From: Piscicola geometra
Lineage: Eukaryota > Annelida > Clitellata > Hirudinida > Piscicolidae
Direction of reading: 5' to 3'
DNA length: 64,000 nucleotides
Assembly: GCA_943735955.1 (NCBI GenBank)
Contig: OX030965.1
Coordinates: forward strand, 6,587,503 to 6,651,502
The translations under genes were made by a program, and so were the position numbers. Positions 25,101 to 37,301 of this stretch are shown in pieces (position 1 is the stretch's first letter; every line of letters begins with the position of its first letter). A model generated the notes under the pieces. It was not told the origin of the DNA, searched no databases, and was given only the letters and a program-made list of their open reading frames with translations.

Positions 25101-26008
25101 TTTTCTATTTCAACGTGGTTTTCTTCCTCGTATTTAGTATAAGGTGTGTTGTGATTTGTGCAAGATCCTGTTGTAGACGCTTCGATCGGCGGAGTTTTAA
25201 CTGCCTCGAAGCTTTTTTCAGACCCTTTAGATGGCAGTGGATCATTTTTGCTTTTCAAGCATGCGTTGCCACATTCAGTGTTGGAGCAGTTGGAAGGAAT
25301 GGAGACCTGATCGCCCTGGCAGTTGTTGCAGTCTTTCCTCTCCTTCATCAGCTTGTCCCAGTACTCCTTGCGGGTGGCCAGAAGTTCCTCTTGACTGCTG
25401 TCGAGACTCTCCTCGAACGGGTCGCAAAGTGGACTGGGACCACATCCACCACACCCACATCCACAACACCCACATCCACAACATGCACTGAAACAACATG
25501 CACCTGCGCAACACTTATTTTTCGAAGATTTTTTCTTCTTTTTCTTTTCCTCTTTCTCTTCATCACTAGTATCCTTGTCTTTTTTGTTTTTTTTCTCTTT
25601 GCTACTGTTTTTCTTTTTGGATTTAGTTTTTTTGGGATCTGATTTTTTTTCTTCTTTTTTTTTGTTATTATTATTTTCATTTATAATCTTGCTTTTGTTA
25701 TAATTACCTTTGTTGTTGTTGTTACTGCTCCTATTTTTTTCATCAGCTTCATTAAGCTTAGTGTTCCTTCTCAATTCTCCACAAGTGTTGTTTTGCGGCT
25801 CGAAGTTGCGACAAAGAGACAAGCTGGCGAAATGAAAATGGTTTTTATGCGACTCTTCGAAAAAACTGCGGTTGTTACTGGAGTATTCATATGGAAATAT
25901 TTGATCTTCTCTGAACAAATTGTTTCTTTTTTCATTTTTTTTCACTAGATGAGTTTCAAGATTGACTTTTAGAATATTCAAGAAACTTTGAATTTCCTTC
26001 AAACTCAT
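19163..26008 (-). CDS. giant low-complexity protein with Cys clusters and four internal repeats (unrecognised)
   Basis: No family recognised. Exons 19638-26008 and 19163-19400 (minus strand, 237-bp GT-AG intron, phase 2) give 2202 aa; no signal peptide or TM segment. The first half has four diverged internal units, each with a Lys/Ser/Gly-rich stretch (GNKGGKSKSKRKHGKSHGSK type), a CC-rich or Cys-Pro cluster, a marker such as CRNNHHGDQCSLPSAPSKPE, and in most units QINNQKSKLFSTFRNFD. Units 3 and 4 are close at DNA level, about 600 bp apart. A Pro/Gln/Thr/His-rich middle (about 21600-22450) follows, then a charged coiled coil (about 20690-20860: EREKQEREMKEWEEKENRMK), tandem RSSL repeats, and a C-terminus with several Cys clusters (CPKCRSRCAEGCCCKK; CQPNESCECW) that continues smoothly into exon 2. 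Composition resembles the 9769-15822 protein, so they may be distant paralogues or functional partners. A cytoplasmic structural, cross-linked material is an inference. Confidence 0.82.
22560..23720 (-). repeat. two near-identical ~600-bp coding tandem repeats
   Basis: Blocks such as 22740-22800 and 23320-23380, and 22960-23090 and 23560-23690, match base for base over long runs with few substitutions. This marks a recent in-frame duplication inside the exon. Confidence 0.85.
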
Positions 26009-27063
26009 TTTATCTGAAAAACTTTAAATACTTTTTTAAAAGACGAGAAAAGGTTTTAAAAGTTCAAAGGTCAGTTCAATATACTATAAAATAATATTTT
26101 GCTGTCATTTTACCATTATGGCTCTTATTCAAAACATTTTAAAACTTTTTTTTTCGTTATCGAATTATACCAATTAGGGATAATCGCATATTCAGTGCCA
26201 ATTGAAACGATAAAAGTTATTTAGTTATTTACCACAAAAGATTTTTTCCCGAAGTTTTAAGATTTTATTGTTCTTTTGAAAAAAGATCTTCAAATAAACT
26301 TCCAATTCTTTTCGACACGTGATTTCTTCGATCAGAATTTTTTTAATATTATTTTTTCGTTATTTTTACAATTTTTTATTTTTATTAATATTTATCCAAA
26401 ATTGGATGCTCAAGATTTGAGGTTGGTTCTCAATTGTTTTCTTGCTTTGTGCCTAAAAAAAGTTGTAATTTAAATTTTAAAATCTATTTTTATTTCAAGT
26501 ATTCTTCTTTGATGTTTATTTATTGTTATTTGAGTTGCAGCTTAATTGAGATGTTTCATTTGTTGATCTTTCTTGCTTATAAAACGTCATGGAGCTGTGT
26601 AAGTTACATTTTTAAAAGTTTTAAAAAATTCTTAATTATTTAAGCATTTTTGTACAAAATAAATTTCAAAAAGCATGTTTTGAAGCAAATCTAAAAGACA
26701 ATGTTCCATAATCCGTCAAGGTTCCACTCCATCTCCCCATTTAAGGGGGGAAATGGGTTGAATTCAATAAACATAATTTTTATAAATTTAATTGATACAA
26801 CAAGAATGTAGTTGGACTTTTAGTTGGACTTAACAGTCACCTCTGATTCGAATAACTGCGCGGTATAACATCTTCTTAGGCGTAATTGGAAAAACAATGC
26901 AAAAGAAATAAATAACACTAAAAGAGCAAAGTAAACAGGCAATTTTATAAGCCCTTTAAATCGACATTCCCAGCTCACCGAAGCATCTTAACAACTGAAC
27001 AGTTTCGGATCTGATGAGAATTCTGTAGGCATGCCAACCAGAAGCTGACTCTAACAAAAAACA
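26009..27063. other. divergent intergenic region
   Basis: Lies between two divergently transcribed genes (starts at 26008, minus, and 27064, plus). AT-rich; no repeat or coding exon seen apart from two short Phe/Leu-rich frames that look like chance. Confidence 0.5.
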
Positions 27064-29352
27064 ATGCGACTATTTCTCTTGACTCTCATCGCTCCACTCT
27101 TTAATGGTATTTACCTGCTTCACTCTCTTATTTATTTTTTTTAAAACAATTTTTATAGTTTCCTAATAAAATTTCTTGAAATCAAAATTTATTAAGCGAA
27201 AAACTTTAAATCAAAACGAAAACTTCTCCTCAAGGTTTAGTCTATGGATTGTTCCTGCCGAACGGATACCACAACTGTGCTTGCTTCACTTTGACAAAGC
27301 CAAACAACTCAACTGAGCATCGAGACAGCAACGAAAAGACCCAAAACAACATTAACACCTCCCACAACAACAACATTAACAACTCTTATAACAACAGCAT
27401 CCACATCAACATCAACATCAACAAATCCTACGACAACAACCACAACAACCACAACAACGACAATTCTCAAGAAAGTCTTCTTTTTCCTTCTGGCGCTCCC
27501 TGCTCCCCTTCCCCTCGCCACCTGATCTGCTGCACACAGTGAGGCACGAGCTGAATGAGTGAATGCATGGGGGATGAGTGAATGCATGGGGGATGAATGG
27601 TGAATGAGTGAATGCATGGGTTATGAGTGAATGCATGGGTTATGAGTGAATGCATGGGTTATGAGTGAATGCATGGGTTATGAGTGAACGAGTGAATGCA
27701 TGGTGAATGAGTGAATGCATGGCGAATGAGTGAATGCATGGGCGATGAATGGTGAATGAATGCAGGATTTTAATCACTGGTGAATTAATGAATGAATGAT
27801 GACTTATTGATTTTTTACGCATGAAGAAACATGCAGATTGAATGAATTTATCGAGGATTAATCAACTGAAAAATCATTTAAATACTAATTTGAAAAAGTC
27901 TTTATAAAAAAATTATTTTTATTTATTAAAAAAAGTTATAAACTCTTCTAAAATAATGTTTCCATTTTTCTAAATGACAGAATGAAAAATTATCATAGAT
28001 GTTTTTTATATAATATATTTTGATCATTCGACAGTTCTCACGAGAAACTACTTTCATTCTGTTGCTTCAATGACTCCACAACAAGCCAGTCTCAAGTATC
28101 CCTTTTTAGTACATTATTTAACGCTTTTTTTTAGCATAGTCGTCTTCATCATCAACACCATTATCAACAGTATTATAACCACAATCATTATCATGACTAC
28201 AATCACATTCCTCATCACCCCCTTCTTCCTTCAAACCTCTGTAGTCCTCCTCGAACACAAGCACCACACTGGACACTGGAGTGACTGAGTGTTTGATGGG
28301 AACGAAACAAAGGGAACTGGTGATGCAGTCATTGCAGGCCTCTTCCATCCCAGATTCCTCGTACCACTTGCATTTGAAGTAGGTGTGGTGCATGTGTGGT
28401 GCATGGGTGGTGCATGGGTGGTGCATGGGTGGTGCATGGGTGGTGCATGGGTGGTGCATGGGTGGTGCATGGGTGGTGCATGGGTGGTGCATGGGTGGTG
28501 CATGGGTGGTGCATGGGTGGTGCATGGGTGGTGCATGGGTGGTGCATGGGTGGTGCATGGGTGGTGCATGGGTGGGGCATGGTGGGTGAATGTGCGGATG
28601 CATGAGTAGATGCAAGAGTGAATGCATAACAAATTGTCAATGACATCTCTTATTTAATCTATCACAAAATTATATTTCCTTACACACAATTAAATAACTT
28701 GAATCTGCAGGTACATCTTAGCGATCTGCCTGATTTACCCGTTCTTCGTCTCAGTTCTTTTCCTCTTTTACTACCGTTTTCCCAGATGGCGACACAACTT
28801 ACCAGCTCTTCAAGAAGGTGGTGAGTCTCGCGTGTGAAGCGCCTTTTTCAAATATTAAAATGCTTGACCAATGGTTAATGCTTTTAGGTTTTGGGGCAAT
28901 TCATGTTCTAGTAGCCCATGGGCGCAAATCAAATTGGCAGCCCAAGTGGCCCTGAAGCTCGTGTTGTTATACCTCACTATGATAGTGATAATCATTATTA
29001 TAATGATTAATATATCAATTTTAATATAAAATACGAAAAAAAGTAACTGTTGATAATTTCACGTCAGCCATCTTTCAAAGTCAAACTCAAAGTTCTATCT
29101 GACGTTCCATAAGGCTCAGTCGACAGACAAGAAGGGAGGGAGAGGCGTGAAATGAGAAAACTTCACCAGACGCTGCCCACCTTGCCTCCATCCTACTCAT
29201 CCACCAACCCGCCCCCTCCCTACAGCAGTCAAATCTTCACCATTCCAGTTTTGTCTCCACAAGCACAACGGCATGATGATGCAGCAGTGGTGGGGGGTCA
29301 TCCCTTGGCTGTGGAGGAGAGTCTGCAGACCCGGCAGAGCTCAATCTTCTGA
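27064..29352 (+). CDS. small type I membrane protein with PPxY tail (WBP1/VOPP1-like)
   Basis: Four exons, 27064-27106, 27235-27538, 28711-28820, 29120-29352; phases 1, 2 and 1 close to 229 aa. Order: signal peptide MRLFLLTLIAPLF; a short ectodomain with NCACF and HLICCTQ cysteine pairs, separated by an Asn/His/Ser-rich low-complexity insert (about residues 40-100); one TM segment (YILAICLIYPFFVSVLFLFYY); a basic stop-transfer stretch; and a Pro-rich cytosolic tail with PPSY and PPPY. PPxY motifs bind WW domains, as in NEDD4-type ubiquitin ligases. This layout matches the WBP1/VOPP1 class of small Cys-ectodomain proteins, which traffic through endosomes, but sequence identity is too low for orthology. 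An alternative donor four bases upstream (28817) also keeps frame. Intron 2 is 1.2 kb and holds two minisatellites and a possible minus-strand exon. Confidence 0.75.
27550..27780. repeat. GAATGCATGGG(T/C)-type minisatellite
   Basis: About 12 units of roughly 18-20 bp (GAGTGAATGCATGGGTTAT and variants) in intron 2 of the small membrane protein gene. Confidence 0.9.
28237..28366 (-). CDS. possible orphan exon, Cys-rich
   Basis: On the minus strand, between a possible acceptor (GCAAG) and a donor (GTTTGA), 130 bases encode WYEESGMEEACNDC, then ITSSLCFVPIKHSV and VVLVFEEDY. Composition and Cys spacing look like a real extracellular domain exon, unlike the flanking repeats. It lies inside intron 2 of the plus-strand gene. 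I cannot connect it to a start or an end; the polypyrimidine tract is poor. It could be a nested gene fragment or chance. Confidence 0.3.
28385..28580. repeat. 11-bp GGTGCATGGGT tandem array
   Basis: About 17 almost perfect copies. The unit has no stop in any frame, so long frames of WCMGGAWVVHG or HPCTTHAPPM type appear on both strands; these are not genes. Confidence 0.97.
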
Positions 29353-29692
29353 TGATGACAATAGCCATTAACACGTTTCCTTCTAGCACACCGAAGCCTC
29401 AGCTTTTCACTATCTTGTGAATTTTCAATTCACGAAAAGTTTTGAAGCCAATACACACATTCAAGTTTTATTCTTTTTAGATTTAAAAGATTGAAAAGCC
29501 GCGATAGAATTTTACCTTTAGATTAAAAAATGCTTTATGCTTGTTTTAAGAGCGTAATTTTAGAATAGATTTTATTCGCCTGAGCAAGCTTTTGTCATTA
29601 CCTTCGTATTCTCCTTCAAGTCGCATAAAGCACCCAAACCTATGTATCAATAATACAAATTCAAAATTCCTATGACTTGAAACCTCAAAAAA

Positions 29693-30747
29693 CTAAGAGA
29701 GGTGCATGGTGAACATTCTGATGGAGTAGACGGTGAAGAGTTGGAAGCTTCTGATGCCAACGCACAGCGAAACACCGCCCAAGATCCACATTGTGATGAA
29801 GAAAATCTTACGAGTTTCCTTTTCCAACTCACTCAGGTTGCTCACTGTATGGGTTTGTGTCATCGATATTCATTTAAAACACCAATTCATCGAAATACAC
29901 ACAAAAAACACGAGAAAGTTCGATTTTTTACAAGCATTTACAAACTTCAAGGCAACCTCGTCACGCCCCAGCACTAACAAGACAAGGAAAGTGCCAGCAT
30001 GGAGTACCACAGAGCCACCATGGCGTACACTTGACTCAAGTGCAACAGGCTCCTGGGGTCGCTTTTGTCTCTTCTGATGCTCTTCTCGCTGACACTGACA
30101 CTGGTGATCGAAGGGTAGCGCCTCTTATAGTTGAAGTCGCTTTCTAGAGGCTCGTATGCTTCTTTCGTGTCCTTCAAAGCCTCTCTTTCCCCTGGAGGGA
30201 AGGCAGGGTTAGGGCGTTGATTGTTAGCGTCCTCGCTTAAGGACTCGTTCCCTTGTGTTTCGGCTTGATTTCTAGAAATTTCTTTTTTGAGAATTGATTT
30301 TGTCTCCTGCTCGAGCTCCTTCGCTGTTTTTGTTTCTGGAGTTGCCTGAGACACATCAGATGGAACTGCTTTCAAAGCTTTTTCGTTTTTAGACTCTCTG
30401 TGCACCCTTCTCCTCTTTTTGGGCTTAGGGCTTCCCCATAGCCAATCCAACGCTCCTTCTTCTTCTATCGATCTCTTATTTTCTTGTTCTCCTTTTTTAA
30501 TATCCGATTTTAACAATTCCCTATTTTGGAGTTCATTTTCTGGAAGAGTTCTATGCTTTTTTCTAATAACTTTGTCTCTTGTTTCTTCTTTGGGTGTTTC
30601 TTCATCCTTAGCAGTTGGCTTTGCCGGTTCATCTTGTGGAAGAGAACTTGTGGCGTTTTTAGAAGGCTCGTCGTTTGGATTACGATGTCTCCTCACCTTC
30701 TTCAAACCAGCATGCTCAGTCAGTTTATTTTCGTCATATCTATCCAT
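29693..30747 (-). CDS. basic two-transmembrane protein (unrecognised)
   Basis: Exons 29979-30747 and 29693-29844 (minus strand; GT-AG, phase 1) give 306 aa. About 230 N-terminal residues are Lys/Glu-rich and probably disordered, with nuclear-signal-like KPKKRRRV and many KK/RR pairs. Two hydrophobic segments follow: VYAMVALWYSMLALSLSL, and IFFITMWILGGVSLCVGI after SNLSELEKETRK, with a short end MHLS. The disordered basic N-terminus ahead of clustered TM helices recalls the ciliary transition-zone protein TMEM237, but that family has four TM helices and I see no clear sequence match, so I do not assign it. Head-to-head with BBS5, start codons 402 bp apart. Confidence 0.7.
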
Positions 30748-31149
30748 TATTATGGAAAATAATTGTAGTAAAAGAGATTAAAAAATAAGAGATAAGTTTT
30801 TATTTTATCAATTGAAAAATAAACATTTTTAATAACAAATTATTAATCTTTTTATTTGTTCAATACATAACAATAAAAAATGTCTACATTAATTTTGCAC
30901 AAATAATTTCAAATATAATTATTAAATTTAGTTGAAAACTAATATTTGTTTTGACCTATTTTAAATAATAAAGTAAAAGATCCAGTATTTTTTCTTGGTT
31001 GTTATAGCAACTAAAAAAACAAAGTAGATTTCTCAACCTTAATTAAATACATAAATTCACTTTTGTTTTTCTACAATTATTAAACATAAGTTAAATCCTT
31101 TATTGCATATTACAAAATATTTTTTTATAAAGCTAACAGTTGTTAGTGA
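30748..31149. promoter_or_regulatory. likely bidirectional promoter region
   Basis: The 402 bp between the divergent start codons of the two-TM gene and BBS5 must contain both 5' UTRs and core promoters. It includes TTGGTTGTTATAGCAACTAA near 30995; a GTTGCCATGG-type imperfect palindrome of this kind resembles an RFX X-box half arrangement. This is an inference from one imperfect match. Confidence 0.4.
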
Positions 31150-34100
31150 TGAGCGGAGATGAGGTGTGGCAAGATAGATTGGTGGAAATAGACCTGGATG
31201 CCCAGTTAGTCAAGTCTTTACTCTTCTTTATTTTCACTTGAACCATTAAACAGCAGCACGTTTTTTGATATTGGGAAACAACCGTGCTAGGATGTATGAG
31301 TTGCGTGTGGGAGAGTTGTTAGCTGGCAAGTTTTCTTCAGTGGAAGACTCCAAAGAAAACCAACGCATCATGGGTAATCTTGGGTTCTTTTAGACTTTTG
31401 AACTTTTCTTAAGTTTAGAGTATTATAAAAAAAATTATTTCGCAGGGTATTTTAAAGTCATTATAGATTATAAGACTTTTATAAAATTAAGAGTATCATA
31501 AAAACAATTCATTTTTTTAAACTTTTCCCGCAGGTGTTCTCACTGTGACGAACCTCAGAGTTCTCTGGCACGCCTGCACCGCTCCTCGTGTCAACCTCTG
31601 TGAGTCCGCATGCATAGATGCATGCTCAGGTGCATGTCTGGATGCATGCTTGGATGCATGGATAAATGAATGCTTGGATGATGCATGGATGATGCATGCC
31701 TGGATGCATGGTTAGATGCATGGATGAATGGATGCCGAATGGATGAACTCGTCTTTTTCAACTCATTGGCAGCTATTGGCATGGACTGCATCAGCAAGAT
31801 TTCCCACAAACACATCAAATCCGTTAGTTTACTCAGATCCCTATAAATAAAAAAACAAAATTCAATTGTTAAAATTATCCTTTTTGAATCATATATCTCT
31901 CACTGAAAGTCTAAAAAATTTAATCGATACCACGCGTTTTGACGTGAATAGAAGATCGAGGGTTTGGTGGAGACGGTGAAGATACTGACACATTGTGGAG
32001 AGGACAGAAAGGAATTCGTCTTCAAGTGTGTATGTGAAACTATGTTACATATTTAAATTTAGTTACTTTTAAATGTATTCATAAAATTAATGAACTCATA
32101 AAAAATAGTTTGATTCATCACACGCAGGCTTCAAAGACGTCACAGTCGATTTCTTCTGCGTTGAATGCCGTCCACAAGTGGGCTTTCATGCATTGACAAT
32201 TAGCTTTTTTAATGAATTACAGTCATTTCCATAAATTCTACGTGTCTCTAGTTTCAATCAAAATTAACTTTTCCATCATTTCTTCTAATCTCACTAATTC
32301 TCTTCTCACTCAATCACACTACACCTCACTGTAGCACACTGTACTCTACTTCACCTTCTTTCACCACGTCTCACCACAATTTAACCTCACCACAATCCAC
32401 TCTACCCTACCAGAATCGACCAATTTCACCACAAATCACCACAATCCACCCCACCAACTCAGGTCCTACAATGAGACCAAGTCTTACAGACTCCTGAGAC
32501 TTCGCAATCCGATGGAAGGAGTGTCTTCCTTCCAAGTACTGCCCAGAGAACACATCTGCTCCAACTTCACTGGCGTTTGCAATCTTTCAGAAGACCAGGT
32601 TTTTTTCTATGTGTGGGGAAGGATGGTAAGGTGTGGTGAGGCGTGGTAAGGTGTGGTGAGGCGTGGTTAAAGACTTGGCGAAGAAATGAAAATCACTAAA
32701 ACACAAAAAAGTGATCTTGAAGCCTGTCTGGGTTTACGCCTCGTTAATATTATTCATCGTTGTATCATATTGTATTATACAACAAAACATACTGAAAAAC
32801 ACACACACACAGGGCTCGAACACCGCTATTCAACACACACTACACTACAACAAACAAACACACACACACACACAGGGCTACATTGGCAGCATGGTGATCA
32901 CCAACTTGAGGATCTTCTGGTTCGCGCTGAACAACTATCGACACAACGTCAGTCTGCCCTACATGCAAGTGGTGAGTCATGGCATTAGAGTCAATAAAAG
33001 TTTAAAAAATAATATGAATAATAATAAAAAATAATTAAAAACAGGCTATTCGTCGTGGTAATTTTAAATGTTATTTTAACTAATAATAAAAAATAATTAT
33101 AAATAATAAGAAAGAACAAGCTTTTCACTACAACCACCCACCAACCCACGCATCAGAAGAGCGTCTACCTGCAGAACTCGAAGTTTGGACTCGCCCTGAC
33201 GCTGCAAAGCACCCAAGTCGTTCGTCACTTTGTCTTCCCGCCCTTTCTTTTCTTTCTTTTCAAAAGTTTTCTTTACATTTTTTTAATTGTAATTTTAAAT
33301 GAATGGAGAATGCGAGGTTTCAGAGACAAATACAAAAAAGATATTTTTTAAAACTAAATTTTTTTAAATAAGTATAAAAAAAATTAAGTTATTCATGAAC
33401 AATATAATATAGGTATTATGCTCCAAAGACACCCATTTTCCTTCATTTCACTTTGCCAGTCGAATTCCTACAAGTTCGGCTTCCGGATGGACCCCACCGA
33501 AGTGATGGCAGGCGCTCAGAAGCAGATCAAGAAGTTGATCGAAACCTTCAGACATAAGCCTGACTTCGGTGTCGATGTGTGTGGGAGGGTTTGGATTGGA
33601 GAGAAGGAAGGAAGAAGGGTTTGGATTGGAGAAAAGAAAGAGTGTTTGATTGATGAAAGAGTGGGATGGAAAAAGAAGAGATGGATGGAATAAAAAAAGG
33701 AAGAGGATAGGCATACAAGAGAAAGTAAAAAAAAAGATGAAGTAGAAAATGAGAAAAATAAAAATTTGCATAAATATAATTTGAAGTGGCCACCACTCAC
33801 AGGTGAGTTCGTTGGCGAGTCACATAGAGAAGGAAGGAAAGGAGGAAGGAAGTGTGGAAGAAAAGGAGGAGGGAGGAGGTGAGCTTGCCACTGCAAACAA
33901 CCGCAGAGACGTCTACTCGGTGAGTGTGCATGAAAACAAATGGATTTTTTCAAAATGGCGAAGCTGCAAAAATTCAAATATTACACGGAGGCTGTAGAAA
34001 GGAGTGAAAACCAGATTTACCATTGATTCAACACACAATACAATAAAACACAATATTTATATTAAACATGCAATCCTGACCAACCAGGTGCTGTACAGTG

Positions 34101-34210
34101 TAGGCAAGAGTGGAAGAGGAGAGGTAGAGTACAACGAAGAGTTGGGTCTCATGATTGAAAAACTTCCCCAGGGTGTGGAGTTGCAAAGCCTGTGTAGGGT
34201 GCTTGGCTGA
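31150..34210 (+). CDS. BBS5: BBSome subunit BBS5
   Basis: BBSome component that binds phosphoinositides and helps move membrane proteins into and out of cilia. Twelve exons: 31150-31205, 31291-31373, 31534-31599, 31773-31822, 31952-32029, 32128-32177, 32463-32598, 32876-32971, 33157-33216, 33460-33576, 33803-33919, 34088-34210. All are GT-AG and phases close to 343 aa (human 341). Two PH-like BBS5 repeats are visible: LTVTNLRVLWHACTAPRVNL/SIGMDCI (about residues 47-75 onward) and IGSMVITNLRIFWFALNN (about 176 onward), with QVLPREHICSNFTGV between them and NSKFGLALTLQS after. The end is EELGLMIEKLPQGVELQSLC. The tail before it has an unusual Glu/Gly-rich insert (GKEEGSVEEKEEGGGE). Intron 7 ends in a CA repeat that runs into the acceptor. 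Identity is very strong. Confidence 0.96.
31600..31735. repeat. GGATGCATG-type minisatellite
   Basis: Degenerate TGGATGCATGC/TGGATGAATGG units in BBS5 intron 3, starting directly at the donor. Confidence 0.85.
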
Positions 34211-34757
34211 TTTGTTGTTGCTGGTGTCGTCGTCGTCATCATCGAGCGGGCACCGATGAAGGGTCAAAAGGACTTTTTTTCGCGGCACGCTGCTGGTGTG
34301 GTTTAGAAGAAGAGTGTGTGTGGACGGTGGTTTGGTTGTTGAGCGGAATATGTTGATCGTTTTGAAAAATAGATTTGAATTTGAAAGATTAACAAAGATT
34401 TTCAATGAATGCAACTGTTAATTATTGAGAATTGATGGTTTATTGGAATGATCGATACATAGTCCAAACAAAAAGGTCGATTATTTACAAATAAATAAGT
34501 TTTGTACAGTTCTTTGCCAAATGGATGCTCAAAAGTCGTTTCGATTTGCAGTGTTACTTCTCTAGGGAATATATTTAAATTCACACATCAAACAGCAGTT
34601 TTAATATAGCAGTTTTAAGGGTGCATAATCATCAAAGGTCGCCAAGTAACCAGCAAGAATCGTCCCTTCAGAGCTTTCCAACTGTAGTTACCGTACCTCT
34701 CAGCTTCATCATCCTTTCTGAATGAATTTACATCAGATTATTTTTCTACATCCTCTA
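34211..34757. other. convergent 3' UTR region of BBS5 and DHFR
   Basis: The two stop codons face each other. On the minus strand AATAAA at 34439-34444 is a plausible DHFR poly(A) signal, about 315 bases beyond its stop. No separate gene seen. Confidence 0.5.
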
Positions 34758-36079
<1,322 letters not shown>

Positions 36080-37155
36080 GTTAGCCCTTCACAGCAAATA
36101 ACAGCAAGCAACAGCAACGTATTATTACGTATTATTGAAGACTTACGAGCTACCTAAGAAGGTATGTCTGGAAGTTGAGAGGTTCTGTACGTGCATAAAA
36201 CATTCGAGAAGGCAGTTCAATAGTTCGCCGAGAGGTCGATGCCAATTAAACTTATCGACGAAGACCTAATTAGCGCGTGTTTGATGTCACTTGTTTATTA
36301 TTATTTCAATAGTTTTCCCAATTCGCACTTTTTGGGGTTTTCAGTTGTTTTCTGTGATGATTACACCACAAAATTTAATTTTCGATTTCTGAAAATCGGA
36401 AAATCTTTTTATGAATTTAAAAGTCTTTTCAAGCGTCTCTGACGATAAATTGATAACGGAGGAATTACGACAAGAAAATTTTTTTAATCGTCATGAAAAT
36501 ACGTGAGTGGCACAACCCCAAGTCGGGTTTGAGACCCTCCAAATAAGTTTATCAAAAGTTCAACAAAAAATATTATCAAATATACATCTTCTTTTGAAAG
36601 CTTAAACAAACTGGACTAACGAAAATCCTGACAAATTAAATTTGGAAATTCTTTAATGACTATCTCTTTAATAAATTTGGTATAGCGGGACCACATTATT
36701 ATGAAAACTGCGGATTATACATGGGACTTTTAAAATAAATTAACGATAAGAAGACATTTGGGTTAAGCGCGAGTGATGCAGTCTGGCGAAGGAATGTTCT
36801 AGAATCGAGATGAAAGCGGAAGAAACCGCCTATAGATGGGTGGCTGCAATGATCACATTCAAGTAACAATTAACCAGTTTTTAGATACACAAACAAGAGA
36901 TAGAAAACATCGAATTTGAAGTATCGAGAATCGGATATAAAATCGAATGAGGTCGAGTATGAAAATTCGATCGGAACCAGAAAGAGTTGTGAGCACCATT
37001 ACCTCAGCACAGAAAAATATATATTCATGGATAATTATAATTAAAGCGCTTGATTTACTTGTTAAAAATACATTTTATAAGAAAAGTGAACTCAAGCGAA
37101 AATGGCTGGAAAGATGTTTTTAATTATAGTAAGATTATCACATGATAATAACAAA
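36080..37155. other. intergenic region upstream of DHFR
   Basis: Contains the DHFR promoter. Base composition is mixed around 36100-36250 and 36770-36970, AT-rich elsewhere. No convincing exon in either strand. Confidence 0.5.
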
Positions 37156-37163
37156 AATATTAC

Positions 37164-37230
<67 letters not shown>
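37156..37230. repeat. (AAT)n microsatellite
   Basis: About 23 uninterrupted AAT/ATA triplets. Confidence 0.97.
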
Positions 37231-37301
37231 GAAGCATCTTGATGGCTAGATCTTCATGGTCTCACACGAACCAGTGGGTCCTCTCGAAGCCTTGCGCTGA
37301 T

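Noticed and set aside
20402..25680. Plus-strand Phe/Leu/Ser-rich frames over the second giant gene
   Set aside because: Complement of Lys/Glu/Ser-rich coding sequence; the minus frame is continuous for 6.4 kb and splices cleanly to a further Cys-bearing exon.
28118..28632. HPCTTHAPPM and WCMGGAWVVHG frames
   Set aside because: Translations of the 11-bp GGTGCATGGGT array; only the non-repeat part (28237-28366) was kept as a possible exon.
29693..30747. Assignment of the two-TM protein to TMEM237 or KCNMB
   Set aside because: Number and spacing of TM helices and the motifs do not match either family.
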